Below are positions 1 through 9,527 of a stretch of 60,228 bases of DNA, piece after piece. The stretch's first letter is position 1. Every line of letters begins with the position of its first letter. Source of the stretch: Marinobacter sp. (GTDB taxonomy: Bacteria > Pseudomonadota > Gammaproteobacteria > Pseudomonadales > Oleiphilaceae); contig JAIUMV010000022.1 in the NCBI GenBank assembly GCA_022565395.1, positions 1 to 60,228 on the forward strand. Reading direction: 5' to 3'. Position numbers and translations under genes: made by a program. The notes below the pieces were generated by a model, which was given only the letters and a program-made list of their open reading frames with translations, ran no database searches and had not been told where the DNA came from.

Positions 1-1563
1 CACCGCATTCCGGCCTGGTACGACGCCGATGGCAACATTTATGTCGGGCAGGATGAGGCAAGCGTACGACAGAAATACCAACTGGACGCCGGGCTGGCCC
101 TGCAACAGGATGACGACGTTCTGGACACCTGGTTCAGCTCGGCCCTTTGGACGTTTGGCACGCTGGGCTGGCCGGAGGATACCGAGCGCCTGCGCACCTT
201 CCATCCGACCGACGTACTGGTCACGGGCTTTGACATCATCTTCTTCTGGGTTGCCCGCATGATCATGATGACCATGCACTTCATGAAAAATGAAGACGGC
301 TCTCCGCAGGTACCCTTTAAGACCGTCTATGTCACTGGCCTGATCCGTGACGAACAGGGGCAGAAAATGTCCAAGTCCAAGGGCAACGTACTCGACCCTC
401 TGGATATGATTGACGGTATCGAGCTGAACAACCTGCTGGACAAGCGCACCGGCAACATGATGCAACCGCAACTGGCGGAAAAAATCCGCAAGCGGACCCA
501 CGCCGAATTCCCGGCGGGCATCAGTGCCCATGGTACCGACGCCCTGCGCTTCACCCTGGCGGCCCTGGCTTCTACGGGGCGGGATATCAACTGGGACATG
601 AAGCGGCTGGAAGGCTACCGTAACTTCTGCAACAAGCTGTGGAATGCGGCACGCTATGTATTGATGAACACCGAAGACCAGGATTGCGGGACCAACGGCG
701 AAACCGTGGAATTATCTCTGGCGGACCGCTGGATTATCAGCGCACTGCAACGCTGTGAACAGGAAGTGAGCCGGCATTTCGGCCAGTACCGCTTCGATCT
801 GGCCGCCACCGCCCTGTACGAGTTTATCTGGAACGAGTACTGCGACTGGTATCTGGAGCTGTCCAAACCCGCGCTAAACGCTGAAAATGCCAGTGCGGCC
901 GCCAAGCGCGGCACCCGTCAGACCCTGGTACGGGTTCTCGAAGCGGTCCTGCGCCTGGCACACCCCATTATGCCTTTCATCACCGAAGAGATCTGGCAGC
1001 GCATCGCCCCGCTGGCAGGTATTGCTGGCGATACCATTATGCTACAGCCTTACCCGCAGGCCGACAAAGGCAAACTTGACCCACAAGCTGAAGCGGATAT
1101 CGAGTGGCTGAAAGGTGTGATCATCGCCATTCGTAACATTCGCGGCGAGATGAATATTTCGCCCGCTCGCAAGATCCCTGTGTTACTGCGTGGCGAGAAC
1201 ACAACGGACCAACGCCGCATGCAGGACAACCAGCAGTTCCTGGCGTCCCTGGCTAAGCTTGAGAGCCTCACCTGGCTGCCACAAGGCGAAGCGCCCATGT
1301 CAGCCACGCAGGTGGTTGGAGATACCGAAGTGTTGGTACCCATGGCAGGGCTGATCGACAAGGATGACGAGCTGGCACGTCTGGGCAAGGAAATCGACCG
1401 CCTTGAGAAGGAAGTCCAGCGGATTGAAGGCAAATTGGGCAACGCCAATTTCACGGCCCGTGCGCCAGCGGACGTGGTGGCCAAAGAGCAGAGCAAACTC
1501 AATGAGGCCATCAGCACCCGGGATCGCCTGCTGAGCCAACGTAGCCAGATTCAGGCGATGTAA
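1..1563 (+). CDS. valS: Valine-tRNA ligase, C-terminal part (5' truncated by window edge)
   Basis: Class I aminoacyl-tRNA synthetase that charges tRNA-Val in the cytoplasm. The reading frame is open from base 1, so the start, the HIGH motif and most of the editing domain lie outside the window. Visible parts in order: the end of the catalytic Rossmann fold with [17 protein letters not shown], the KMSKS loop encoded at 364-378 (QKMSKSKGN), the helical anticodon-binding domain (WIISALQR onward), and a C-terminal coiled coil ([19 protein letters not shown]) that in ValRS contacts the tRNA corner. It ends at TAA 1561-1563 and is followed directly by an 11-bp hairpin. No frameshift is seen. Identification is secure. 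Confidence 0.97.
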   Translation, partial: HRIPAWYDADGNIYVGQDEASVRQKYQLDAGLALQQDDDVLDTWFSSALWTFGTLGWPEDTERLRTFHPTDVLVTGFDIIFFWVARMIMMTMHFMKNEDGSPQVPFKTVYVTGLIRDEQGQKMSKSKGNVLDPLDMIDGIELNNLLDKRTGNMMQPQLAEKIRKRTHAEFPAGISAHGTDALRFTLAALASTGRDINWDMKRLEGYRNFCNKLWNAARYVLMNTEDQDCGTNGETVELSLADRWIISALQRCEQEVSRHFGQYRFDLAATALYEFIWNEYCDWYLELSKPALNAENASAAAKRGTRQTLVRVLEAVLRLAHPIMPFITEEIWQRIAPLAGIAGDTIMLQPYPQADKGKLDPQAEADIEWLKGVIIAIRNIRGEMNISPARKIPVLLRGENTTDQRRMQDNQQFLASLAKLESLTWLPQGEAPMSATQVVGDTEVLVPMAGLIDKDDELARLGKEIDRLEKEVQRIEGKLGNANFTARAPADVVAKEQSKLNEAISTRDRLLSQRSQIQAM

Positions 1564-1580
1564 CCTACCGACTCACCTGA

Positions 1581-1607
1581 CGGCGAATACCATTCGGGTA
1601 TTCGCCG
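1581..1607 (+). terminator. Hairpin after valS
   Basis: A perfect 11-bp inverted repeat has arms CGGCGAATACC (1581-1591) and GGTATTCGCCG (1597-1607) with a 5-nt loop. Only a short T-rich stretch (GATTTTG) follows, so termination may be partial, and panE starts 20 bases later. It probably separates valS from panE transcription. Confidence 0.6.
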
Positions 1608-1627
1608 TCGTGATTTTGAGGCAGTCC

Positions 1628-2539
1628 ATGTCAGAGCAGCCACCGGTCCTTATTGTAGGCGCGGGCGCCCTCGGCAAACTCTGGGCGGCGCGCCTGTCAG
1701 GATCAAACCCGCAGTTCCTCTATCGCCCACAACACTCTGCTGGAATGACCCGTTATCAGCGGCTGGATCTGGCTGGCCACAGCCATCACCATGCCATTCC
1801 CGGCAGCCCAACCCTCGAGCTGGGCTGCCCCCCCACCGCAGTGCTGGTAACCACTAAGGCGATGGACGCCCGCTCAGCACTTGAGCCCCTGATTAACGTG
1901 TTACCGCCGACAGTGCCTGTAGTGCTGTTTCAGAATGGCATGGGCAGCCAGCAGGCCATTGCCAGCCGTTGGCCAGATCACCCGATTCTCGCCGCCAGCA
2001 CCACCGAAGGAGCCAACTGCCCGGACCGCAACACCCTGGTGCAGGCTGGACGCGGCGAAACATGGCTTGGCGGTCTGACTGAAGCGGGCAAAGCCATAGC
2101 GGCCAGTATGGCGGCCCGTCTGCATACCGATGACAGCCCGGTTCACCATGCGCCGGATATCCTTTACCGGTTATGGCAAAAGCTGGCAGTTAACGCGGGC
2201 ATCAACCCTTACACCGCCATTCTGGCCTGCCGCAACGGTGACATTCTGCAGGCCCCGCTGTTTCAGGGAACCATCCAGCCGTTGTGCCAGGAGGTCAGCG
2301 CCCTGATGACAGCCGAAGGCTATCCCGGCGATCCCACCGAACTGGAGGCACGCATCCGACAAGTGGCCACGGCCACTGCCAATAATCTCTCTTCCATGCG
2401 CCAGGATGTCATGGCAGAGAGAGCCACCGAGATCGATTTCATCAATGGCTTTATCGTGACCCAGAGCATACACCACGGCCTGCCGGTACCAGTGAACCAG
2501 ATGCTGGTTGCGCAAGTAAAACAACTCACTCATCAATAA
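1628..2539 (+). CDS. panE: 2-dehydropantoate 2-reductase (ketopantoate reductase)
   Basis: NADPH-dependent reduction of ketopantoate to pantoate in pantothenate/CoA biosynthesis. The N-terminus carries a Rossmann dinucleotide motif (IVGAGALGKLWAARL), and the C-terminal half has the ApbA helical domain with KLAVNAGINPYTAI, which contains the conserved catalytic-lysine region of the family. From ATG 1628 the product is 303 residues, normal for PanE. An in-frame GTG lies at 1610, but ATG 1628 follows a GAGG at good spacing and begins just before the Rossmann strand. The family is certain; a few homologues act on other 2-oxo acids. Confidence 0.9.
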   Translation: MSEQPPVLIVGAGALGKLWAARLSGSNPQFLYRPQHSAGMTRYQRLDLAGHSHHHAIPGSPTLELGCPPTAVLVTTKAMDARSALEPLINVLPPTVPVVLFQNGMGSQQAIASRWPDHPILAASTTEGANCPDRNTLVQAGRGETWLGGLTEAGKAIAASMAARLHTDDSPVHHAPDILYRLWQKLAVNAGINPYTAILACRNGDILQAPLFQGTIQPLCQEVSALMTAEGYPGDPTELEARIRQVATATANNLSSMRQDVMAERATEIDFINGFIVTQSIHHGLPVPVNQMLVAQVKQLTHQ

Positions 2540-2551
2540 AGGATTCACACC

Positions 2552-3100
2552 ATGGGATACCGGCTGTCCAAGATCTATACACGCACCGGCGACGACGGCT
2601 CAACCGGCCTTGCCGATGGCACCCGCATCGCCAAAAGCGCCATGCGTATCGAAGCGATGGGAACGGTAGACGAACTCAACTGCCAGCTTGCCTTGCTGAT
2701 TGAGCATCTCTCCGAGGAGGATGACTTGCGTCCTGCGCTGCAACGCATTCAGCACCATTTGTTTGATCTGGGTGGTGAGTTTGCCATACCGGGCAGTAAG
2801 GTAATCTCCGAAAAACACATCACCTGGCTGGAACAGACTCTGGATGGCTGGAACGAAGAGCTACCACCCTTAAAGAATTTCATCCTGCCAGGAGGCTCGG
2901 TGCCTGCCGCCCATTGCCATCTCGCCAGAGCCATTTGTCGACGGGCAGAAAGGGTTGTGGTTGCCCTGAGTCACGAAGATTCCATCAACAGCCTTGCGCG
3001 GGAGTACCTGAACCGTCTGTCGGATTTACTGTTCGTCGCTGCAAGGCAGCTCGGGCGGCGTGACGGCGCACGGGAAGTGTTATGGGAACAGGGCGCCTGA
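2552..3100 (+). CDS. Cob(I)yrinic acid a,c-diamide adenosyltransferase, PduO type
   Basis: Transfers adenosyl from ATP to cob(I)alamin, giving adenosylcobalamin. The 182-residue product has the PduO-type N-terminal ATP-binding signature TRTGDDGSTGLADG, then the four-helix bundle with AMGTVDELNCQL, the CRRAERVVVAL helix and the closing LNRLSDLLFVAAR. No CobA-type P-loop is present, so it belongs to the PduO rather than the CobA/BtuR family. It starts 12 bases after panE and may be co-transcribed with it. No cobalamin riboswitch is visible upstream and no other cobalamin gene is nearby, which fits a salvage role. Confidence 0.9.
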   Translation: MGYRLSKIYTRTGDDGSTGLADGTRIAKSAMRIEAMGTVDELNCQLALLIEHLSEEDDLRPALQRIQHHLFDLGGEFAIPGSKVISEKHITWLEQTLDGWNEELPPLKNFILPGGSVPAAHCHLARAICRRAERVVVALSHEDSINSLAREYLNRLSDLLFVAARQLGRRDGAREVLWEQGA

Positions 3101-3118
3101 CTCGCGACACCCTGTTCC
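3085..3118. terminator. Inverted repeat between convergent genes (possible bidirectional terminator)
   Basis: Arms GGAACAGGG (3085-3093) and CCCTGTTCC (3110-3118) are perfectly complementary with a 16-nt spacer that includes the stop codon of the adenosyltransferase gene. No T-run follows on either strand. The placement between tail-to-tail genes suggests a transcript-end hairpin; this is inference. Confidence 0.35.
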
Positions 3119-3129
3119 GACAAGCACGG

Positions 3130-5160
3130 CTAGACCCGGAAGGCCTTGACCAGGGACTCCAAGGAGTCCGTCAGGCGGGACATCTCGTTAGCAGCGCCCA
3201 GGGTATCCTGTGCGTTGCTGGCAGTTTCCTGCCCAACTTCGGTAATGCGCTCGACGTTGCTGTTGATATTCTTGGCAACCGCCGCCTGCTCTTCCGCCGC
3301 CTGGGCAATCTGGTGGCTCATATCAACAATATTGGCGATACCGCTGACGATACTTTCAAGAGCGTGACTGACCTCACCCGACTTGGCCACGGTGGCATCC
3401 GTCACTTCATGGCTGTTGGTCATGGCTTGCACCGCGTCCTTAACGCCACTTTGCAGCCGCGCAATCATACCTTCAATTTCTTCCGTAGACTTATGAGTGC
3501 GCTGGGACAGTGAGCGAACCTCATCCGCCACTACTGCAAAACCCCGCCCCTGCTCACCTGCCCGCGCTGCCTCAATGGCAGCGTTCAGCGCCAACAGGTT
3601 AGTCTGCTCGGCGATGGCTTTGATTTCCACCAAGACCTGACTGATGCTGGCACTGTCTTTACTAACCCGGTTTATCACCTCAACGGCAGCACGAATTTCA
3701 TCCGCCAGGCGATGAATGGTATCGGCGGTTTCAGAGACAATGGTACGTCCCTTCTCGGCTTCTCGCTCAGCGTTATTGGCAGAGTCTGCAGCGTATTGGG
3801 CGCTCTGGGCCACCTCCTGCACGGTTTCCACCATCTGGTGCATGGCATCGGAAATCTGGCTGGTCTCATCCATCTGGCGGCTGACAGCCTCACTGTTGGC
3901 GGTTGCCGACTCATTCACCAGCACCGCCTGCTGCCCGACCTGCCCCGTGGTACTGCTCACCGAGCGAATCAGCTCAGCGATGCGATCCGTCATATTATTG
4001 AACTCAGTACCCAGCTCACCCAGCTCATCACGATTGCTGAGGGCAATTTTTACCGTCATATCACCAGCGGCGACTTTGCGTGCAGCAGAACCAAACGCGC
4101 CAACGGCCGCACGCACAGACAGGAAGAAACCCACATAGAGGAACACAATCACCAGCAGGACAACCGCAAGGGCGACAAAAATCAGCGTCCGCTGGCGCGT
4201 TTCACTGGCCAGACGCTGATCCAGGTTCTGCCGGATCACCGTCATGATGGCCTCTTCCAATGCGGTTACCTTGGCAATCTGACCGGACACAAAACGATCA
4301 AAGTCCTGCCAGGACTCCTCCAGGCGCAGCGGTGAAATGACGTGCTCATCCAGCTCGTCCCGCGCCAGCAACAGGGTCTCGCCAAACTCGTTCAACTGCC
4401 GGCCATACTGCGAAGAGAGGGTCACAGACTCATCCCTGACCACCTGTATGGCTGGTTCAATCAGGGTGTTCTGGTTGGTCAGCCCGTCATAGAGGGTATT
4501 AAAGATTTCACTCAGCGAATGGCCAACCTGCCCAAAGGCCAGGGCGAATGAGCCGTAGGAGCGTACTTGCCCCAACACGTGCTGTGCCTGCGGCATAGTC
4601 TGGATGAGCAGTTCCAGCAATATCTGGTTTTCCCGATCAGGATCCTGCGCCAGACCTGATATCTGCACTGTAGAGGTCAATATGACCCGCGCCCGCTGCA
4701 CAAACTCATGGTAGTAGCGGAACTGCGGATCAATATCCTGCTGGTAACTCATCTCCCGCTTCAGCTGTTCCCACTCCCCACGAAGCGTTTCTACCTGGGC
4801 ATGCCAGTTACCCTGCGAATCAAAATCGGGGCGGAGCTGCTCAAACCGGTCCAGTATTTCATCAATATCCCGGCGGGCGCGGTGAGCCTGTTCCAGCATA
4901 GGCTCAACGTCAGAAATTTGACCGGCGGCCTGATAGTCACGAAAACGTACACTGGACTCATAAAGGCGCGTTGCATCCGCGAGCACCGCCAGGCCTTCCA
5001 GTTCCCGCTCGATGGCCTGTATGGAGTGATTGAGCTGGCCGACCAGCAGTTGAGCCAACCCTCCGATGGGCAACAGGAATAGTACGCTGATCAGGCTGAA
5101 CTTGTAGACCATCGGCAGCCGGTTCATGAGCGCAACAGCAGGGTAAAACAGTTGCTTCAC
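3130..5160 (-). CDS. Methyl-accepting chemotaxis protein
   Basis: A 676-residue transmembrane chemoreceptor. A first membrane helix spans about residues 21-40, followed by a long, all-helical periplasmic region of about 280 residues, a second membrane helix at about 323-345 ([18 protein letters not shown]), a HAMP linker, and a cytoplasmic signalling domain with the conserved tip [19 protein letters not shown]. The size and helical nature of the sensor region resemble the helical bimodular type, but its ligand cannot be told. The C-terminus (LVKAFRV) lacks a CheR-docking pentapeptide. The start is GTG 5160, eight bases after GGGAG. It is an orphan with no che genes nearby. Confidence 0.95.
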   Translation of the reverse strand: MKQLFYPAVALMNRLPMVYKFSLISVLFLLPIGGLAQLLVGQLNHSIQAIERELEGLAVLADATRLYESSVRFRDYQAAGQISDVEPMLEQAHRARRDIDEILDRFEQLRPDFDSQGNWHAQVETLRGEWEQLKREMSYQQDIDPQFRYYHEFVQRARVILTSTVQISGLAQDPDRENQILLELLIQTMPQAQHVLGQVRSYGSFALAFGQVGHSLSEIFNTLYDGLTNQNTLIEPAIQVVRDESVTLSSQYGRQLNEFGETLLLARDELDEHVISPLRLEESWQDFDRFVSGQIAKVTALEEAIMTVIRQNLDQRLASETRQRTLIFVALAVVLLVIVFLYVGFFLSVRAAVGAFGSAARKVAAGDMTVKIALSNRDELGELGTEFNNMTDRIAELIRSVSSTTGQVGQQAVLVNESATANSEAVSRQMDETSQISDAMHQMVETVQEVAQSAQYAADSANNAEREAEKGRTIVSETADTIHRLADEIRAAVEVINRVSKDSASISQVLVEIKAIAEQTNLLALNAAIEAARAGEQGRGFAVVADEVRSLSQRTHKSTEEIEGMIARLQSGVKDAVQAMTNSHEVTDATVAKSGEVSHALESIVSGIANIVDMSHQIAQAAEEQAAVAKNINSNVERITEVGQETASNAQDTLGAANEMSRLTDSLESLVKAFRV

Positions 5161-5383
5161 GGAATGTCTCCCACAGAAAGAACGTCGCCCTGTTGACAGG
5201 GTTGTATTGTTTTAATAACTACAAATCAGGGTCTACACACCATCCGGGATGTCTGGATAAGCTGTGCAACCGCAGTTTCTAGCTTAGCTGATTCTCTATG
5301 GTTTATCGTGCAACCATTTGAAATCTTGAGTCCTGAAATACTTCAAAATGTATCTGACGACTCACAAGGCGTGCGGACAACGC

Positions 5384-6274
5384 TCACCACAAGGTACCGG
5401 TAATGACCAGCAGCGCTACCAGGCTGATCCACACCAACATGCTGCGATTCAGCAAATCACGCACCGCGGCAAGACTTTGCGCGCCAAACTGCGGCCAGTC
5501 ATCGGGATGCCGACGAACGAACTCCCCTGGCTCCAGAGCATACCCCGTCAGCGCACTACTGGCGGCCCGCTCAAGCAGCTCCTGAATGGACAATCCGAGA
5601 TTCAGCAGGCTGCGGCGCCCTTTCTGGAGCCAGCCGGCCAGGTCCCCGGCCAGCCCGAAGGTGAGCGCCAGCACCCGTGCCGGTAACCAGCTAACGACCA
5701 TGACCCAAACAGCATAACGGCGCCGCGCAGACTCCTGTGGCCAATGGTCCCGCAGGCTGATCAGCAAACGGATACCTACCACCGCGGCTGGTCCTGCCAG
5801 AACATACCAGAAAATCAGGCAGAAATAGCGCTCGAACACCAGCATGATCAGCCGGTGGGCGACCGCGAGATGCAACTGCTCGGGCTCAGTGGCGCTGCCG
5901 CGCTGGGCCGCCGCCAGGCCATCCTTGACGTGATACCAGGCGGCATGCATGTCACCCCGTTGCCAGGCATCACCATAGGCTGCCAGCCGGTCTTTCCAAC
6001 CGGTAAATCCCATCAGGGTTACCAGTACCAGAAAATGCAATACATGACTGAAAGCTGACCAGTCCGAGGTTTGCAGACTGCGGTCCAGCAACCAAACCGC
6101 GACCACAAGCACGCCCGTTAGCAACAGGCCTGGCCAGACTCGACTCTCCTGCCCTGCCGGCACACGGGCAAACAGCGCCATCAAGCGTCGCAGGGCATAC
6201 TCAGCGTCCAGGCGTGAATGGGCGTCAAGATTTCTGCGTACCCCATAGGCCAGAATCAAAATCAGCAGTTGCAT
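5384..6274 (-). CDS. ampE: AmpE family inner-membrane protein
   Basis: A 296-residue predicted inner-membrane protein of the AmpE/CobD-like family, classically encoded with ampD. It opens with a hydrophobic helix (MQLLILILAYGVRRNLDAH). Further membrane segments lie in the middle (LLLTGVLVVAVWLL; YFCLIFWYVLAGPAAVVGI) and at the C-terminus (SMLVWISLVALLVITGTLW). Its start ATG 6274-6272 overlaps the ampD stop in a TGATG arrangement, indicating translational coupling. The biochemical role of AmpE is not settled. No ampC or ampR lies in the window. Confidence 0.88.
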   Translation of the reverse strand: MQLLILILAYGVRRNLDAHSRLDAEYALRRLMALFARVPAGQESRVWPGLLLTGVLVVAVWLLDRSLQTSDWSAFSHVLHFLVLVTLMGFTGWKDRLAAYGDAWQRGDMHAAWYHVKDGLAAAQRGSATEPEQLHLAVAHRLIMLVFERYFCLIFWYVLAGPAAVVGIRLLISLRDHWPQESARRRYAVWVMVVSWLPARVLALTFGLAGDLAGWLQKGRRSLLNLGLSIQELLERAASSALTGYALEPGEFVRRHPDDWPQFGAQSLAAVRDLLNRSMLVWISLVALLVITGTLW

Positions 6275-6843
6275 CAGTTATTGTTTCCTTGCCAGACACC
6301 GGTGGCCGCGAGGGATTTGTGAAAACGATGCCAGTCGAAAGCAGGTCCCGGGTCTGTCTTGCGACCCGGCGCAATATCGCTGTGGCCAGCGATGCGTTCT
6401 CTGGCAATCCCTGGCCAGGCACCAATGATATCGGCACAGACACGAGCCAGCGCCCGGTACTGCGCCTCCGTATAAGGTATGGTATCCGCGCCTTCCAACT
6501 CTATGCCCACCGAGTAGTCATTGCACTCTGGTTGTCCCTCAAACACCGAGCGGCCTGCGTGCCAGGCGCGGTCTTTCAGGTTCACGAACTGCACCAGCTC
6601 ACCGTCACGACGAATCAACAGGTGGGCAGAGACTTGCAGACCGGCAATAGTCTCGAAATAGGGATGCGCACTGGGGTCGAGACGGTTGCAAAAGAACGAC
6701 TCGATGTAGGGACCACCAAACTGGCCGGGCGGCAAGCTGATGTTATGGACCACCAACAGGGAAATGTCGCTGCCCGCGGGTCGGGCACCGTAGTTGGGTG
6801 AGGCGCACTGGCGCGCATAGGGCACCAGCCCTGTCTCGCGCAT
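6274..6843 (-). CDS. ampD: 1,6-anhydro-N-acetylmuramyl-L-alanine amidase AmpD
   Basis: Cytoplasmic zinc amidase that removes the peptide from anhydro-muropeptides in cell-wall recycling; in many species its loss induces AmpC beta-lactamase. The 189-residue product has the Amidase_2 fold with zinc ligands in LLVVHNISLPPGQFGG (His) and in AGHSDIAPGRKTDPG (His and Asp), plus the substrate-binding YSVGIELEG. ATG 6843 is chosen because it gives the family's usual length; an in-frame TTG at 6891 would add 16 residues. The gene is followed by ampE with a one-base overlap. Confidence 0.93.
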   Translation of the reverse strand: MRETGLVPYARQCASPNYGARPAGSDISLLVVHNISLPPGQFGGPYIESFFCNRLDPSAHPYFETIAGLQVSAHLLIRRDGELVQFVNLKDRAWHAGRSVFEGQPECNDYSVGIELEGADTIPYTEAQYRALARVCADIIGAWPGIARERIAGHSDIAPGRKTDPGPAFDWHRFHKSLAATGVWQGNNN

Positions 6844-6967
6844 GTTCAAGGTACAGCCTGAGGCTGGCGGCGTTACGTGACTGATTGTCAAAAGGAATCC
6901 CGACTTTGCTCATCAATCTCCTGATTGAAGCACAAAGCCGGGTGATCAGCCAGTAGCGGTAAGGCTG

Positions 6968-9304
6968 TTAGTCCTTACGGTTGTGCCGCAGATTGTCGAT
7001 GATGGACTCCAGAGCCCGGTCAAAAATGAGACCGTCGTCCAGCATCACCAACCGCTCCTCTGCCAACGCCTTGGCCAGTTCCTCGCGATGATACTCTGCT
7101 ACCTTGGTACCGTTGCGGTTGACGAAAACATACTTGCCGGTGGCCTTGATAAATGCTGCCAGCTTACAGCGAATACGCTGCTCGCCACTCATTTCCAGCC
7201 AGGAGCCCACCCTCAGGCTATCGGCACGCTCAAGCCAGGGCTGCAGCTCCGGCGCCAGCGTCTCGACAGAGCTTGCGGCCACGTCCACGGGTATGCCGGC
7301 GGCAACCTCCGGCGCTAACACCTCGGGCTCCAATGCTGACACCGGGACTTCAGCCTGCGGAGGCTCAACATCGGGAATGGCCTCAAACTCTGGCGTCAAA
7401 GCCTCAGCCGGCGACACCTCAGGGGCGGCTTCAGCAATCTTCTGCTCCGGTACCACAGGGGCTTCAACAGCAACCTTGGCCGGTGCTTCCGCCACCACCA
7501 TCAATCCCTGCAGGGTATCCACATGAATCAGCTCGAGATCATGCAGAATGCGATTGATTTCAAACGGGTCCCAGGCGATGGCCTGCAAATGGTCACGCAG
7601 GCGATCCGTTACCAGCGGGATCTGGCGCAGCAGTTCGTCACGGGTTTCCCCGTCGCCCTGACCCGGGTCCACGGTCCACAACAGCCGGGTCAGCAAATCG
7701 CTGACCTCGCTCCAGACCGGGCTGTCAGGGCCTTCACGCAGACATACCCATTCCATCACCTTACGCAATGGCTGTTCCACCAGATTAAGCACAACATCCG
7801 GGATTTCGCCGTGCTCAGCCAGCGCTGTTTCAATGGCCGTGTTAACCCGCTGCGCCGCCTGGTCGTGTTTGGCTCGGCCTTCCTCTGCATCCCGCAAACG
7901 CTGCTCAACCAGTTCACGGCGACGGCGATCCAGATCCATGAAATGACTGAACTCTTCCAGCAGCTCAGCGAACAGCTCTACATTGTCGCTGAACTCGTTC
8001 AGTAGCCGATCCACTACATGAATGATCTTGGCCTGCAGCGGATCCTTCTGGCCCTGGCCACCATCCACCCAGCCAATGCCTGCCATTGCCAACTCGTTGA
8101 GCAGCTTGCGGGCCGGGTGACCACCGCGGTTAAAGAAACTGCGATCAAGCAGTGCCACTTTCAGCACAGGAATCTGCAGGCGCGAAATCTGGCACTTGAT
8201 GGCAGGCGGTAATTGGCGATCTTCAAGGATAAAGTCGAACAGCATGGACACCAGATTGATGACATCGGCATCCACTTGCTTGGGCTTTTCCAACAGGCCA
8301 CCGGCAGACCGCTCAAAGACCTGGCCAAGCAACTCATGCAGGGGGACGATGCGATCGTCACCGGCTGCCGTAATCAGATCCGGACTGGCCTGCAGGCCCG
8401 ACAGGCGTGTCATCAGCTCTGGCGTCGCCACATCTCGGGCCCGACCGGCCTCAACAAAACCCGCCGCCGACGCCGACTGACTGCCCCGTAGCAGCGCAGT
8501 CAGCTCTGAGAAGCCGGGACCCGCAGCACCGGCGTCGTCGGCGCTCGCCCTGGAGGCAGCAGCCGCTGATGGTGCCGCACGGCGCTCAACAGGGCGCTGA
8601 GCAGCGTGGGCCTGGGACGGACGTCTGACGGTGGGTAACACGCCCTCAGCAATAAGACTGGCATTAGCTGCTTCGTAAAGCGGTTCCAGGGCCTGAATCA
8701 ATAAGCGGTCAAACAGCTTGAGCACCACCAGCTTGGCGCGGATATCGATATCCAGATCTTTACAGGCCTCCCCGAGTCCGTGACAAATCACCTCCGGACT
8801 GAGAGGGCACTGCCGTGCTTCCAGTACCACGCCTTTCATCAGATGGCTGATACGGAACGCCAGCAGTTCAATGTGCTCTCCGTAGCGGCCACGAAGTTTC
8901 ATCACCAGGTTATCAATGGCAACGGTCTGTTCGAGGTCGCTGTTATCCATCAGTGTCAGCGTGTTGCTGTCCACCTGCTCCAGATTGCCGCTGCCCTTGC
9001 AGGGATCAAAATTACCGAGTTCGTTGAAAGCCCGTCCCACCCACTGAAGTACAGAAAGGGTCATCTGTTTGCGACGCAAACGCAGCTCGCGCATGGCATC
9101 AAAGTAAATGGCCTGCTCAGGCCCGACCTGTGACCGGTCGGCCAGCTCAAACAGGGCATCATCTGCCCTATCAAAGAACTCGCCCAGCAACCCCTTCAAG
9201 GACTGGGCAGACTGGTCCCTCAGCCTAACGAGCGCAGACGGCAGTGACCGCATACCTGTAGCGGCAGCACTATTCAGACTGATCACATTGCGCGGATTCG
9301 TCAT
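6968..9304 (-). CDS. DUF1631 domain-containing protein
   Basis: A 778-residue cytoplasmic protein of unknown function with no signal peptide or membrane segment. Most of it is helical and matches the DUF1631 family as I recognise it. A Pro/Ala/Glu/Val-rich linker at about residues 635-700 separates the body from a C-terminal module (GSWLEMSGEQRIRCKLAAFI, then YVFVNRNGTKVAEY) of the kind found at the ends of DUF1631 proteins and reminiscent of PilZ-like domains. Monocistronic by position, with its own upstream region shared with divergent nadC. Some databases call relatives thymidine phosphorylase; nothing here supports that. Confidence 0.85.
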   Translation of the reverse strand: MTNPRNVISLNSAAATGMRSLPSALVRLRDQSAQSLKGLLGEFFDRADDALFELADRSQVGPEQAIYFDAMRELRLRRKQMTLSVLQWVGRAFNELGNFDPCKGSGNLEQVDSNTLTLMDNSDLEQTVAIDNLVMKLRGRYGEHIELLAFRISHLMKGVVLEARQCPLSPEVICHGLGEACKDLDIDIRAKLVVLKLFDRLLIQALEPLYEAANASLIAEGVLPTVRRPSQAHAAQRPVERRAAPSAAAASRASADDAGAAGPGFSELTALLRGSQSASAAGFVEAGRARDVATPELMTRLSGLQASPDLITAAGDDRIVPLHELLGQVFERSAGGLLEKPKQVDADVINLVSMLFDFILEDRQLPPAIKCQISRLQIPVLKVALLDRSFFNRGGHPARKLLNELAMAGIGWVDGGQGQKDPLQAKIIHVVDRLLNEFSDNVELFAELLEEFSHFMDLDRRRRELVEQRLRDAEEGRAKHDQAAQRVNTAIETALAEHGEIPDVVLNLVEQPLRKVMEWVCLREGPDSPVWSEVSDLLTRLLWTVDPGQGDGETRDELLRQIPLVTDRLRDHLQAIAWDPFEINRILHDLELIHVDTLQGLMVVAEAPAKVAVEAPVVPEQKIAEAAPEVSPAEALTPEFEAIPDVEPPQAEVPVSALEPEVLAPEVAAGIPVDVAASSVETLAPELQPWLERADSLRVGSWLEMSGEQRIRCKLAAFIKATGKYVFVNRNGTKVAEYHREELAKALAEERLVMLDDGLIFDRALESIIDNLRHNRKD

Positions 9305-9375
9305 GGGAGCACACCTGATGGCTATTTTTTCAAATTTAACATTTCATCCCAGTTAGCATCATAGTTCCGATCTGC

Positions 9376-9400
9376 GTCACCTTGTGTCAGGTTTTGTCAC
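9376..9400. repeat. Three GTCAS repeats at exact 10-bp spacing upstream of nadC
   Basis: GTCAC occurs at 9376-9380, GTCAG at 9386-9390 and GTCAC at 9396-9400, one helical turn apart. They lie about 55-75 bases upstream of the likely nadC -35 box and about 70-95 bases upstream of the divergent DUF1631 start. This may be a regulator-binding array; no known motif is recognised. Confidence 0.35.
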
Positions 9401-9413
9401 CAAATGTTCGCAA

Positions 9414-9442
9414 GTGAACTAACTCACATACTCACTGTTCAC
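9414..9442. promoter_or_regulatory. Inverted repeat upstream of the nadC promoter
   Basis: Half-sites GTGAAC (9414-9419) and GTTCAC (9437-9442) are perfectly complementary with a 17-bp spacer, ending ten bases before the predicted -35 box of nadC. It could be an operator; this is inference from position and symmetry only. Confidence 0.3.
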
Positions 9443-9452
9443 CGGTCGCGCT

Positions 9453-9481
9453 TTGCAAGCCTGTCTGTTTCTACGTACAAT
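9453..9481 (+). promoter_or_regulatory. Predicted sigma70 promoter of nadC
   Basis: TTGCAA (9453-9458, four of six consensus bases) and TACAAT (9476-9481, five of six) are separated by exactly 17 bp, with nadC starting 46 bases downstream. This is the best promoter match I see in the window. Confidence 0.6.
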
Positions 9482-9527
9482 CCGGCGCCAGCCTTAGTCG
9501 CCACCAGACACTCACCGGGACCGCCTG

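Noticed and set aside
5188-5201. Small palindrome CCCTG-TTGA-CAGGG just upstream of the chemoreceptor start
   Set aside because: A 5-bp stem is common by chance; it may form in the leader RNA but nothing else supports a regulatory role.
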